Shown: in pieces, positions 26,207 through 35,167 of the stretch
Numbering within the stretch: the first letter of the stretch is position 1
Layout of the letters: the number at the start of each line of letters is the position of its first letter
Assembly: GCF_901482605.1 (NCBI RefSeq)
Contig: NZ_LR590481.1
Coordinates: 1,116,001-1,180,000, forward strand
From: Hathewaya histolytica
GTDB taxonomy: Bacteria; Bacillota; Clostridia; Clostridiales; Clostridiaceae
Length of the DNA stretch: 64,000 nucleotides
Direction: 5' to 3'
Position numbers and translations under genes: made by a program
Notes under the pieces: model-generated
Databases searched by the model: none
Told to the model about the DNA's origin: nothing
Seen by the model: the letters and a program-made list of their open reading frames with translations, nothing else

Positions 26207-26936
26207 GATTATAAAGGGGCCTGAAGTTGATGTAGAGGGTGATAAGGTTATAAAAACTCAGTATATACCTATAAAACCTGACGAAAAAGAAAAGAAAGAA
26301 GATTCTTCTATTATAGAAAAGTACAATAATCTATCAAGAGCTATAATCGGAAATGCTAAATTAAATGCTAAGAGAATCATAGAAGAAGCTGAATATAAAT
26401 CTGAATCTATACAAAAGGAAGCTTACGATTCTGCCTATGATAAAGGGTATAACGATGGATATGAACAAGGATATGAATGTGGCATGAATGAATCTCTAAA
26501 GAAGGGTGAAGAACAAAGTAAGCAGATTATAGATAATGCCAACAGTATATTATATAATGCTCAAAAAACATATGAGGAATTTTTTAAGAAAAAAGAAGCT
26601 GAAATATTAGATGCAGTTTGCAATATTGCATCTAATTATTTAAAAAATGAAGTTAAAAATGAAGATTCGATTTTAAATATGATAAATGAAGAATTAAACA
26701 AAATACGCAATTCTAAAACTATTTTAATCAAATTTAATCCTTTTTATTTAGATGAAATGGAGAAAAATATTGATAGTTTCAAAACTTCTTTAGGATATAC
26801 ACAAAATATATTTTTACTTCCTGATGAATCTATGGAGCTTGGAGAGGTGCTAATAGAGAAGGATAACGGAAAATGTAGTATGAGAATTGAGTATGCTATA
26901 GAAAAAATAAGAGAAGAAATATTTAGCATCGTTTAA
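26190..26936 (+). CDS. fliH: Flagellar export ATPase regulator FliH
   Basis: A 248-residue stator-like partner of the FliI ATPase. It has a polar N terminus, a GYNDGYEQGYECGMNESL glycine-repeat helix (~85-102), a typical feature of FliH/YscL, and a C-terminal globular part. The ATG at 26190 is chosen since AGAGG lies 8 bases before; the in-frame GTG at 26181 is within that site. It overlaps fliG by 17 bases and is followed by fliI. Confidence 0.92.
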   Translation: MQSLCKIIKGPEVDVEGDKVIKTQYIPIKPDEKEKKEDSSIIEKYNNLSRAIIGNAKLNAKRIIEEAEYKSESIQKEAYDSAYDKGYNDGYEQGYECGMNESLKKGEEQSKQIIDNANSILYNAQKTYEEFFKKKEAEILDAVCNIASNYLKNEVKNEDSILNMINEELNKIRNSKTILIKFNPFYLDEMEKNIDSFKTSLGYTQNIFLLPDESMELGEVLIEKDNGKCSMRIEYAIEKIREEIFSIV

Positions 26937-26950
26937 TACGGGAGTTAATT

Positions 26951-28294
26951 ATGAATATGGATTTCAGGAAGTTAGAAGAAAAAATAAAAAGTACTAATAT
27001 GATCTATTATGAAGGAAAAGTTAAAAATGTCATAGGTTTAACCATTGAGGTAACAGGAATTAAAGCTTTCGTTGGAGAGGTTTGTTATATATATAATGAT
27101 AAACACGATACAAAAATTGAATGTGAAGTAGTTGGATTCAAAGAAGATAATGTTATATTAATGCCACTGGGAGAACTTATAGGTATATCTAGAGGATGTA
27201 TAGTTGTACCTACAGGAAAACCATTAGGTGTAAAATGTTCATCTTCTCTTTTAGGAAAGGTCTTGGATGGGCTCGGAAAGCCCTTAAATTATGAAGAGAA
27301 AGATAATATAAACTCTACCTACCAGTTATATCCTATGGATACTTCACCACCAGATCCTTTAAAGCGAAGAAGAATAAAAGATATATTACCTACAGGTATT
27401 AGAGCTATAGATGGATTCTTAACTTGCGGGGAAGGACAGAGAATAGGAATATTTGCTGGAAGTGGTGTAGGTAAAAGTACAACTTTAGGCATGATAGCAA
27501 GAGAGGCTAAAGCAGATGTAAATGTAATTGCTCTTATAGGAGAAAGAGGACGAGAGGTTAAAGATTTTCTAGAAAAAGATTTAGGAGAAGAAGGATTAAG
27601 AAAATCTGTAATAGTTTGTGCAACATCAGATAAACCTGCCCTAGTAAGATTAAAAGGAGCATTTACAGCAACAGCTATAGCAGAATATTTTAGAGATCAA
27701 GGGAAGAAAGTAATATTAATGATGGACTCGGTTACAAGATTTGCTATGGCGCAAAGAGAAGTTGGACTGGCAATTGGAGAGCCACCAGCCACAAAAGGAT
27801 ATACTCCATCAGTTTTTGCTATGCTTCCAAGGCTTATGGAGAGATCTGGAACTTCCAATAAAGGATCAATTACGGCTTTTTATACAGTATTAGTAGACGG
27901 AGATGATTTTAATGAACCTATAGCAGATGCTGTTAGAGGTATATTAGATGGTCATATTGTACTTTCAAGAGGTTTGGCAGCTAAAAATCATTATCCAGCT
28001 ATAGATATTTTAAATTCTGTAAGTAGATTAATGAATGAGATTACAACGGAAGAACATAAAAATTCAGCTTCCTTAGCAAGAGATTTCTTAGCGTCATATA
28101 AGGATTCTGAAGATTTGATAAATATTGGGGCTTATGCAAAAGGAAGTAATAGAAAACTGGATTTTGCAATAGAGTACTATCCTATTTTAATGAAATATTT
28201 AAAACAAGGTGTAAAAGAGAATAGTGCTTTAGAACAATCTTTAGAAGAACTCATAGGTTTATTTAAAGGAAAAGAATATTTATATAATCTATAA
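26951..28294 (+). CDS. fliI: Flagellum-specific ATP synthase/export ATPase FliI
   Basis: A 447-residue F1-beta-like ATPase energising loading of export substrates. Walker A is AGSGVGKST (169-177), Walker B lies in VILMMDSVTRFA, and the signature segment is PPATKGYTPSVFAMLPRL. It acts as a hexamer at the cytoplasmic face of the export gate with FliH and FliJ, encoded on either side. The ribosome site GGGAG is 6 bases before the ATG. Confidence 0.97.
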   Translation: MNMDFRKLEEKIKSTNMIYYEGKVKNVIGLTIEVTGIKAFVGEVCYIYNDKHDTKIECEVVGFKEDNVILMPLGELIGISRGCIVVPTGKPLGVKCSSSLLGKVLDGLGKPLNYEEKDNINSTYQLYPMDTSPPDPLKRRRIKDILPTGIRAIDGFLTCGEGQRIGIFAGSGVGKSTTLGMIAREAKADVNVIALIGERGREVKDFLEKDLGEEGLRKSVIVCATSDKPALVRLKGAFTATAIAEYFRDQGKKVILMMDSVTRFAMAQREVGLAIGEPPATKGYTPSVFAMLPRLMERSGTSNKGSITAFYTVLVDGDDFNEPIADAVRGILDGHIVLSRGLAAKNHYPAIDILNSVSRLMNEITTEEHKNSASLARDFLASYKDSEDLINIGAYAKGSNRKLDFAIEYYPILMKYLKQGVKENSALEQSLEELIGLFKGKEYLYNL

Positions 28295-28327
28295 TATTTT
28301 ATGAGTTATTACAGGAGGCATTTTTCA

Positions 28328-28774
28328 TTGGGTAATAAATTTGAATTTAAACTTCAGAAACTTTTAGATATCAGGATGAAGGAAGAAGACTTCAGCAAGA
28401 TGGAATTTAAAAGAGCACTTGAAGATAGGAATATGATAGCAAATAAAATAGATGAGCTTGAAAGTACGTATAGTAAATATAATATTTTTAGTACTGAAGA
28501 TAACTTAATGGATAGAAAACTTAAAGTATCATATCTAAAGTTTTTAACATCATCTATTGATAAGGCTAATATAGAATTAAATAAAAAAACTGAAATTTTA
28601 AATATCAAAAGAGTAGATCTTAATAAAAAGCAAATTAGACGAAAGACAGTGGAAACTTTAAAATGTAATGATTATAGTGAATTTTTAAAAGAAGAGAAAC
28701 TTTTTCAACAAAAACTTAATGATGAACTTGCACTTTATGGATTTATGAGAAAAAATAAGGAGTTGGTAAAATGA
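28328..28774 (+). CDS. fliJ: Flagellar export protein FliJ
   Basis: A ~148-residue coiled-coil protein (KFEFKLQKLLDIRMKEED at the N terminus is FliJ-like). The start is TTG at 28328, 9 bases after AGGAGG; an in-frame ATG at 28301 lies upstream of the ribosome site. FliJ sits in the FliI hexamer like the gamma subunit of F1. The stop overlaps the fliK start (ATGA). Confidence 0.88.
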   Translation: MGNKFEFKLQKLLDIRMKEEDFSKMEFKRALEDRNMIANKIDELESTYSKYNIFSTEDNLMDRKLKVSYLKFLTSSIDKANIELNKKTEILNIKRVDLNKKQIRRKTVETLKCNDYSEFLKEEKLFQQKLNDELALYGFMRKNKELVK

Positions 28775-30123
28775 AGGTTAATAGCGTAAGTTTGGATACT
28801 CCAATAGTAAAAAATTTATCTAGTAATGATAAGTTGCATAATAAGGATTGTAGCGAAAATGATCTGAAATTTAATACACTTTTAAAAAGTCAATATGAAT
28901 CAAAAAGTGAAAAGGATATCACTGTACCTAGAAATCCATGGAAGAAGAGTAATAGGGAGTTAGATGATAGTGAAGATTTAGATAAAGTTACTATTGCGTT
29001 ACAGTCTTTAAGTGCCTATCTCATAAATTGTAAAGAAAATAAGGTTTCAAGTGAAATAGAAAAAGTATATGAGGATTTAAATAACAGTATAGAGAAGTTA
29101 AGTTATGAAGATATAGAAGTGTTTTTGAGCACAGATAATTTTGAAAGTAATATAAATTTAGATAATCACAATTTAGAAAAACTCTCAAGCAATTTAAATG
29201 ACAAAGATTTTGTTTATAACAATAATCAAGAGTATATGAGAAATATAAAGGAAGAAATTTGTTTAATTTTAAATGAAGTAAAAAACCTACATTCTCAAGG
29301 ATTTATGACTAATGAAGAAAGTTTTAATTATAAGCTTATAAATCATAGAGAAAGTATCATAAATGATGATAATTTAGAAATGATTACAAAGGAAATAAAA
29401 AATTTCTTACATGCTAATAAGAATACTAAGCCTGAAATACAGAATAGTAATGGTAATTTTCTTGCAGATTATACTTCTATACAAAAGAGTAGCAGCATAA
29501 AACAAAGTGAAGAACTTCTTAAAGATATGAATTTGGGTTCTGATGATAGTAGGGAAAAATTTTTAAAAGATATAAGTAAAGACAAAAAAGAAGAAAGTTT
29601 CTTTAATAAGGTAAATCTTAATTTAATGAAACTCGAAGGGTTAAAAGGTAATAGTTCAGAGGTTAGTATACCTAAGCAACCAATAGTAAGGGGAGAATTT
29701 CTTCAAAATGATATTATAAAATGGATGAAATATATGGACTTAAATAATGTAAAAGAAATTAGTTTAAAAGTTATACCAAAAGAATTAGGAGAGATAGTAC
29801 TTAAGGTTAGTTTAGAATCTGGAGCAATGAAGGCTGAGATTTTATCTAATAATAAAGATACTTATAAAGTATTACAAAATAATATTTTAGATATAACAAA
29901 CAAACTAGAAAATGAGTCAGTAAAAATACAAGAAGTGTCTGTAAACATTTATGGTGAGGATTATATGGGTGCAGAAGGAGAGAGATTTAAAGAGAATAAT
30001 GCAAATGAATCTTTTAAGAGGAAAGATGGTAGAAAGTCCATAGATAGTATTGAAGGTGTTGGGAATGAACCTGAAAAAGAGGAAGATATTCTAAATAACG
30101 AAGTTTTAAATAAGCTAGCTTAG
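28771..30123 (+). CDS. fliK: Flagellar hook-length control protein FliK
   Basis: 450 residues. The N-terminal ~300 residues are polar, low-complexity and Asn/Ser/Lys-rich, as expected for the ruler region. The C-terminal ~100 residues hold the Flg_hook domain (ISLKVIPKELGEIVLKVSL). It measures the hook and switches export specificity through FlhB. It overlaps fliJ by 4 bases and precedes flgD. The N-terminal sequence is too variable to help, so the call rests on the C-terminal domain and the context. Confidence 0.9.
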   Translation: MKVNSVSLDTPIVKNLSSNDKLHNKDCSENDLKFNTLLKSQYESKSEKDITVPRNPWKKSNRELDDSEDLDKVTIALQSLSAYLINCKENKVSSEIEKVYEDLNNSIEKLSYEDIEVFLSTDNFESNINLDNHNLEKLSSNLNDKDFVYNNNQEYMRNIKEEICLILNEVKNLHSQGFMTNEESFNYKLINHRESIINDDNLEMITKEIKNFLHANKNTKPEIQNSNGNFLADYTSIQKSSSIKQSEELLKDMNLGSDDSREKFLKDISKDKKEESFFNKVNLNLMKLEGLKGNSSEVSIPKQPIVRGEFLQNDIIKWMKYMDLNNVKEISLKVIPKELGEIVLKVSLESGAMKAEILSNNKDTYKVLQNNILDITNKLENESVKIQEVSVNIYGEDYMGAEGERFKENNANESFKRKDGRKSIDSIEGVGNEPEKEEDILNNEVLNKLA

Positions 30124-30134
30124 GGGGGAGAAAT

Positions 30135-31082
30135 TTGCCAGATATAAGTTTACAAAATAATCAAAATAATTATCTTAATAACCAAACTTTAGAGGAGAGT
30201 AAAAAAAATTCTAGAGCCACAGATAGGGGTACAAGAATAATAAAGAATAGAAGTGAATTAGATAAAAATGCTTTTTTAAGAATATTAACTGCAGAATTAA
30301 GTAACCAAAATCCTTTTGATGTTAAAGATAGTACCCAGTATGTATCCCAGATGGCTCAATTTGCATCTATGGAACAGATGACAAACTTAAATTCTACTAT
30401 GACAAGTTTTAGTGCTTATTCCTTAGTAGGCAAAACTCTTGCTTTTAATAGATATGATATGTATGGAAGACAGTATGGAGGAGTCGTACAAAATGTGGTT
30501 AAGAAAGGTGACTCCGTAATGCTTCAAGTAAACGTACAGGAGAAAGGTAAAGTTGTTAAAAAAGACTTTGATATAAAAGAAATAAGTAACGTAATTAATG
30601 CACCAGATGAAATGCTAAATTTAAATAATAATATGAATTTTCTTTTAAGCTCTTCTTTTATAGGTAAAAATGTTGAAGTAGTGCAACCAGATGGGCTTTA
30701 TGTAGGAAAGGTAAAATCAGTTTATAAAGATTCGGGTTATATAAACTTAACTATTGACATTAATGGTAAATATGTAAAGGACCAAATGAAGTTAAAAGAA
30801 GGTTTTTCAAAGAAACATCCAAGCGTTTTTGGTCCTTATAATAGTGAAAAAGATTCACTATTACAAGTTAAATATGATAAAAAACAAGGTAAATATAACT
30901 ATAAAATAGATGAAGAACCATGGAAAGAGTATAAAAAAGATGAAGAAATTAAAGGAATAAAGATAGGTCTTCCAAATGAGAATCCTGATTACGATACTAT
31001 ATGGAATTATTCCTTAAAAGGAGTACCTAAGGTAGAAAAAGATGTTAATTCTTTAGATGTTCTTTTAATTAAAAATTCTTAA
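30135..31082 (+). CDS. flgD: Flagellar hook-capping protein FlgD
   Basis: 315 residues, longer than the common 140-230. The N-terminal cap domain is clear (FLRILTAELSNQNPFDVKD and SQMAQFASMEQM, 47-82). After it, two similar ~50-residue beta-rich units follow: one beginning SLVGK at 96 and one beginning SFIGK at 174, then a ~90-residue tail without recognised domain. The start is TTG at 30135 behind GGGGGGAG. It caps the growing hook made by FlgE. Confidence 0.93.
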   Translation: MPDISLQNNQNNYLNNQTLEESKKNSRATDRGTRIIKNRSELDKNAFLRILTAELSNQNPFDVKDSTQYVSQMAQFASMEQMTNLNSTMTSFSAYSLVGKTLAFNRYDMYGRQYGGVVQNVVKKGDSVMLQVNVQEKGKVVKKDFDIKEISNVINAPDEMLNLNNNMNFLLSSSFIGKNVEVVQPDGLYVGKVKSVYKDSGYINLTIDINGKYVKDQMKLKEGFSKKHPSVFGPYNSEKDSLLQVKYDKKQGKYNYKIDEEPWKEYKKDEEIKGIKIGLPNENPDYDTIWNYSLKGVPKVEKDVNSLDVLLIKNS

Positions 31083-31106
31083 TACATAATTTAAGGAGGA
31101 ATTTAT

Positions 31107-32480
31107 ATGTTAAGATCCATGTATTCTGGAATTTCAGGTATGAAAGTAAATCAATCAAAATTAGATGTAATTGGAAACAATATTGCCAATGTTGGTACTA
31201 CAGCTTTTAAGGGGTCAAGGGTTAGATTTCAAGACATGCTAAGCCAAAGTCTTATTCATGCATCTGCACCTTCTAGAAATCAAGGGGGAGTAAATGTTGG
31301 ACAAGTTGGTTTAGGAGTTAAGGTATCAGGAATTGATTCTATAGTTACTCAAGGAATGATGCAACCTACTGGCAGAAATCTAGATGTTGCAATAGATGGA
31401 TTAGGATATTTGTTAGTTGGTGCAGGAGAACTTCCACAAAGTAACGCTGAAGGAGTTTCTATAGATGGTTCAAATTTTACTATTAAATCTACCAATGGTA
31501 TGTCAATTAATTATTCAAGAGATGGCGCATTAGCACTAGATGAGCAGGGCAATTTGTTAACTTCTGATGGATATAGAATTTTAGGATATGCAGTAAATGA
31601 AAAGGGTGGATATAACGCTGAGACATTAAGTATTGATTACAATAAAAATGGACTTTGCTCTTTTGTAGATGCAAATAGTAAATATGGTATAAAAGCAGGT
31701 TCTACTTTGGTACCACTTAGGATACCTGATAGTATGCATGTAAAGGCTTCTATAGTAAATGGAGAAGCTATGTCTTTTGTTGGAAAAGGCGATAGAGGAT
31801 ATATAAATAATAATGGTACACCAAAGATAACTATAAATGCTCCTAACAATCAATACTTAGGGGATAATGATATAAAAGTTGAAGTTAAGTATGGTAAAAC
31901 TGATACGGATACAACCTTAGCTTGGAGAGTTTATGTAAATGGTGAGCATGCTGGTAAGACAGGTGAAAATATAGATCTTAAAGCACTTGGATTTACTACT
32001 GTAAATAGTACATTAAATGCTTCAGCACCTAGTCTAAATACTAGTGTAAGCGATGATGAAAAAATTAAATACTCATGGAGTACAGATATTTCAGCAGAAG
32101 GAAATAAAAGGGTTAGAACATTTATGGTAGAAAAAAATGGAGTACTAAAGGCAGTTTTAGAAGACGGTAAGGTTGGAGTACTTGGACAATTAGCTCTAGC
32201 ATCCTTTAAGAATTCAGAAGGACTTGAAAGAATGGGTAAAAACTTATATGGAAATTCTCCTAACTCTGGAGAAGCTGTGATAAGGAGTGGTATTGGATCA
32301 GATATAAGTAACGAAGATGGTTTTGGGGATTGCATACAAGGTATGTTAGAGATGTCTAATGTAGATCTAGCAGAACAGTTTACAGAAATGATTGTTGCAA
32401 ATAGAGCATTTCAAGCTAGTTCTAAAATGATATCTACAGGAGATGAAGTTCTTCAAGATATTATAAATTTAAAAAGATAA
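31107..32480 (+). CDS. flgE: Flagellar hook protein FlgE
   Basis: A 457-residue hook subunit. The N terminus (LRSMYSGISGMKVNQSKLDV followed by NNIANVGTTAFK) and the C-terminal segment (SNVDLAEQFTEMIVANRAFQ) are classic. The middle is the variable surface domain. AGGAGG is 6 bases before the ATG. Export is controlled by FliK/FlhB, and the cap FlgD is encoded just upstream. Confidence 0.97.
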   Translation: MLRSMYSGISGMKVNQSKLDVIGNNIANVGTTAFKGSRVRFQDMLSQSLIHASAPSRNQGGVNVGQVGLGVKVSGIDSIVTQGMMQPTGRNLDVAIDGLGYLLVGAGELPQSNAEGVSIDGSNFTIKSTNGMSINYSRDGALALDEQGNLLTSDGYRILGYAVNEKGGYNAETLSIDYNKNGLCSFVDANSKYGIKAGSTLVPLRIPDSMHVKASIVNGEAMSFVGKGDRGYINNNGTPKITINAPNNQYLGDNDIKVEVKYGKTDTDTTLAWRVYVNGEHAGKTGENIDLKALGFTTVNSTLNASAPSLNTSVSDDEKIKYSWSTDISAEGNKRVRTFMVEKNGVLKAVLEDGKVGVLGQLALASFKNSEGLERMGKNLYGNSPNSGEAVIRSGIGSDISNEDGFGDCIQGMLEMSNVDLAEQFTEMIVANRAFQASSKMISTGDEVLQDIINLKR

Positions 32481-32485
32481 TTAGG

Positions 32486-32520
32486 AAGATATAGAGTATA
32501 TGAAATATACTCTATATCTT
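32486..32520 (+). other. Perfect 16-bp inverted repeat between flgE and flbD
   Basis: aagatatagagtatat pairs perfectly with atatactctatatctt around a GAA loop, 6 bases after the flgE stop. No T run follows, so it is not a standard terminator. It may be an RNA stability or processing element. Confidence 0.75.
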
Positions 32521-32536
32521 ATAAAGAGGTGATTTA

Positions 32537-32731
32537 GTGATAGAATTACATGGATTAAATAATAAAAAGTTTTATTTAAATGAAGATAATATAGAAAAGA
32601 TGGAAGAAGTACCGCAAACAGTTATAACTCTTATAAATGATAAGAGATACTTGGTGAAGGAAAGTATTAATGAAATATTAAAAAAAATAAAAGATTTCAA
32701 GAAAAACATTTATACAGGGAATATTGAGTAA
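32537..32731 (+). CDS. flbD: Flagellar protein FlbD
   Basis: A 64-residue FlbD-family protein (MIELHGLNNKKFYLNEDNIE; PQTVITLINDKRYLVKES), the short Gram-positive form whose role in motility is unknown. It has a GTG start after GAGGTGA. It lies, as in Bacillus, between flgE and the fliL/motor genes. Hairpins flank it on both sides. Confidence 0.92.
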   Translation: MIELHGLNNKKFYLNEDNIEKMEEVPQTVITLINDKRYLVKESINEILKKIKDFKKNIYTGNIE

Positions 32732-32754
32732 AGAGAGTTCAAACTTTCTCTTTA
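32729..32754 (+). other. Short hairpin between flbD and motA
   Basis: taaagaga (overlapping the flbD stop) pairs with tctcttta around a 10-nt loop. There is no following T run; the motA ribosome site comes next. Confidence 0.6.
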
Positions 32755-32770
32755 TACAGGAGGAATTTTC

Positions 32771-33580
32771 ATGAAAAAAAATGATATTACAACCTCATTA
32801 GGACTACTATTTGGAATAGGACTTACTATATGGGGGATGAGTTCAGGAAAAAGTGGACTAGGTATATTTTGGCATGCACCTAGTTTAGCAATTACTATGG
32901 GGGGATCATTTTCAGCACTACTTATAAATTATCCAATAAGTCAAATAAAAAATATGTTCAAAGTAATAGCTCAAAGTTTTAAGAATAAATCAAAATCAGG
33001 AATAGAAATAATAGAAAATTTTATAACTTTATCTAGAAAGGCGAGGAGGGAAGGACTCCTTTCTTTGGAGGATGAAATAAGTGATATAGAAGATAATTTC
33101 ATGAAAAAAGGATTACAAATGGTAGTGGATGGTATAGAGCCAGAGGTTATAGAAAACATAATGGAATTAGAAATAGGAGAAATGGAAAGAAGGCATTCTA
33201 ATTCGGCAACGGTTTTAAAATCTTGGGCAGCTTATGCTCCATCATTTGGTATGATTGGTACTTTAATAGGACTTGTACAAATGCTTGCTAATCTTTCAGA
33301 TCAATCAACACTTGCAAGTGGTATGGCTGTAGCTTTAATTACTACTTTTTATGGTTCTGTCTTAGCGAATTTATTTTTAATTCCACTAGCATCAAATTTA
33401 ACTTATAAATCTGATTTGGAAGCAGTTAATAAGGAAATGATGCTAGAGGGTATTTTAGCCATACAATCAGGTGTAAATCCAAGAATAATTGAAGAAAAGC
33501 TTACCTCTTATTTATCACCTAATGAAAAATTAGATTATAAAAAAGTATCTAATTACAATGAGGTGATAGAGAATGTCTAG
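32771..33580 (+). CDS. motA: Flagellar motor stator protein MotA
   Basis: A 269-residue inner-membrane stator subunit with TMs at about 7-24, 33-52, 153-174 and 186-207. The FGMIGTLIGLVQMLANL and GMAVALITTFYGSVLAN segments resemble the PomA/MotP group more than Escherichia MotA, which hints at sodium drive; that is inference. It forms the MotA5B2 ion channel with MotB, whose gene overlaps it by 8 bases. AGGAGG is 7 bases upstream of the ATG. Confidence 0.94.
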   Translation: MKKNDITTSLGLLFGIGLTIWGMSSGKSGLGIFWHAPSLAITMGGSFSALLINYPISQIKNMFKVIAQSFKNKSKSGIEIIENFITLSRKARREGLLSLEDEISDIEDNFMKKGLQMVVDGIEPEVIENIMELEIGEMERRHSNSATVLKSWAAYAPSFGMIGTLIGLVQMLANLSDQSTLASGMAVALITTFYGSVLANLFLIPLASNLTYKSDLEAVNKEMMLEGILAIQSGVNPRIIEEKLTSYLSPNEKLDYKKVSNYNEVIENV

Positions 33581-34313
33581 AAAAAAGGTTAAAGAAGATA
33601 GTGTAGATACAAATAGTTGGCTTGGTACCTATGCCGATACTATAACCTTACTTTTGACTTTCTTTGTTCTATTATATTCTTATTCAAATGTAGATGCACA
33701 AAAATTTAAACAATTATCTAATGCATTACAGGGAGCTTTTACAGGTAAGAGTTCAGATAAAATTTTAGATTTTAATATAAGTGAAGGTGAGAATCCTATA
33801 GTGGGTTTAGAAAACAATGTTAATGGAAAAAACATGAAACCCAAAGAAGATGTTAAAGAAAATTATGAAAATCTAAAAAAACAAATAAAAGATGAAAAAT
33901 TAGACGAATACCTACAAGTAAAAGTAGATTCTAGAGGATATATATTTGAAATAAAAGATAAGATATTATTTGAGACTGGCAAAGCCGATTTAAAGTCAGA
34001 AAGTATGCCTATTTTAAATTTCATCAGCAAATATATAGCTAACATTGATAATGAGATAATGGTGGAGGGGCATACGGATAATATTCCTATAAAAAATTAT
34101 AAATATAACGATAATCTAGACCTTTCTTCTGACAGGGCAAACAATGTTACTAGGTATTTTATACAAAATAAAAATATAAACCCTAAAAGACTTAAATCTA
34201 TGGGGCTCGGAGAATATCACCCTATAGTGCCTAATGATTCTGATGGAAATAAAGCAAAAAATAGAAGAGTTAATGTTCTTATTGTAAGTAATTCAAAGAA
34301 AGAGAGGAAGTAA
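33573..34313 (+). CDS. motB: Flagellar motor stator protein MotB
   Basis: 246 residues. A single TM at about 18-40 carries the ion-binding Asp in TYADTITLLLTFFVLLYS, followed by a plug/linker and a C-terminal OmpA-like peptidoglycan-binding domain (VEGHTDNIPIKN; SDRANNVTRYFI; GDGNKAKNRRV-type end reading DSDGNKAKNRRVNV). The FFVLLYS run after the Asp is like MotS/PomB. It anchors the stator to the wall. Confidence 0.95.
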   Translation: MSRKKVKEDSVDTNSWLGTYADTITLLLTFFVLLYSYSNVDAQKFKQLSNALQGAFTGKSSDKILDFNISEGENPIVGLENNVNGKNMKPKEDVKENYENLKKQIKDEKLDEYLQVKVDSRGYIFEIKDKILFETGKADLKSESMPILNFISKYIANIDNEIMVEGHTDNIPIKNYKYNDNLDLSSDRANNVTRYFIQNKNINPKRLKSMGLGEYHPIVPNDSDGNKAKNRRVNVLIVSNSKKERK

Positions 34314-34317
34314 GTTT

Positions 34318-34809
34318 ATGGCACAAAATAAAAATGAAAAACTTAATAATGAAAAAGGTGAAAATAAACTTCAAATAGTAAATGTAGCCTTACTTAGTCT
34401 AATATTAATTGGAATGATAGCTTTTGGAACATATATGTTTTTATACAAAGGTCCAAATAATAATAAAGTTAAAAATGAACAGGCTAGTGGAACCGTAGAT
34501 ATAAAAAGACAAGAAGTCTACTCACTTTCAGATATGACTTCAAATTTAGCTGATAAAGATTCTAAAAGATACGTAAAAATAAAAGTTGCATTAGGCTATA
34601 AAAAAAATGATAAGTTAAAGGAAGAACTAGATAAAAAGAAAGACATAATATCAGATAGTATAGTAAGTGTTGTTAGAAATAAAACTGCAGATAATTTTAA
34701 TGGAATTGGTATAGATTCTATAAAGAAAGAAATAAACACTAAAATTAATACTTATTTAAATGAGGGTTTAGTAGACAATGTGTATTTTAGTGAAATATTG
34801 ATCCAATAG
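34318..34809 (+). CDS. fliL: Flagellar basal body-associated protein FliL
   Basis: A 163-residue single-pass membrane protein. The polar cytoplasmic N terminus (~25 residues) is followed by a TM (IVNVALLSLILIGMIAFGTY) and a periplasmic-type (extracytoplasmic) FliL domain (LADKDSKRYVKIKVALGY, then a helix and VYFSEILIQ end). FliL rings stators. It lies 4 bases after motB. Confidence 0.92.
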   Translation: MAQNKNEKLNNEKGENKLQIVNVALLSLILIGMIAFGTYMFLYKGPNNNKVKNEQASGTVDIKRQEVYSLSDMTSNLADKDSKRYVKIKVALGYKKNDKLKEELDKKKDIISDSIVSVVRNKTADNFNGIGIDSIKKEINTKINTYLNEGLVDNVYFSEILIQ

Positions 34810-34818
34810 GTGATATTT

Positions 34819-35166
34819 ATGAATTATAGTGTGTTTAAAATGATAATTCAGATTGTAATCTTTTTGCCTGTTACATTGTTTCTTATTTATACTATAGTAA
34901 AATATGGTAGCAACAAGATGCAGAGTTTTAATAACGGAAGGGTTATAAACATAATAGAACGAACACAAATTTCTAAGGAAGGTTTTTTAGTTGTAGCAAA
35001 GATAGTAGATAAATACTATTTAATATCTACTACTAATAGTAAAAATGAAATATTACAGGAGATAGATAGAGAAAGGGTAGAACATCTATTACAAGAAAAA
35101 AGTAACAAGGAAAATGCATATATAAATAATATATTAGTTAAAATTTTACCTAAAAAGGAAGAGTGA
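34819..35166 (+). CDS. fliO: Flagellar biosynthetic protein FliO (FliZ-type)
   Basis: A 115-residue protein with one TM near the N terminus (MIIQIVIFLPVTLFLIYTI) and a small cytoplasmic FliO domain (VINIIERTQISKEGFLVVAKI). FliO helps assemble the FliP ring. The ATG at 34819 has AGGTGA 5 bases before; the in-frame GTG at 34810 is inside that site. It is directly followed by fliP. Confidence 0.85.
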   Translation: MNYSVFKMIIQIVIFLPVTLFLIYTIVKYGSNKMQSFNNGRVINIIERTQISKEGFLVVAKIVDKYYLISTTNSKNEILQEIDRERVEHLLQEKSNKENAYINNILVKILPKKEE

Positions 35167-35167
35167 A

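Noticed and set aside
31637-32335. Long minus-strand open frames opposite flgE
   Set aside because: They lie wholly opposite a conserved gene, lack ribosome sites and have composition expected from reading the complement of an AT-rich coding sequence.
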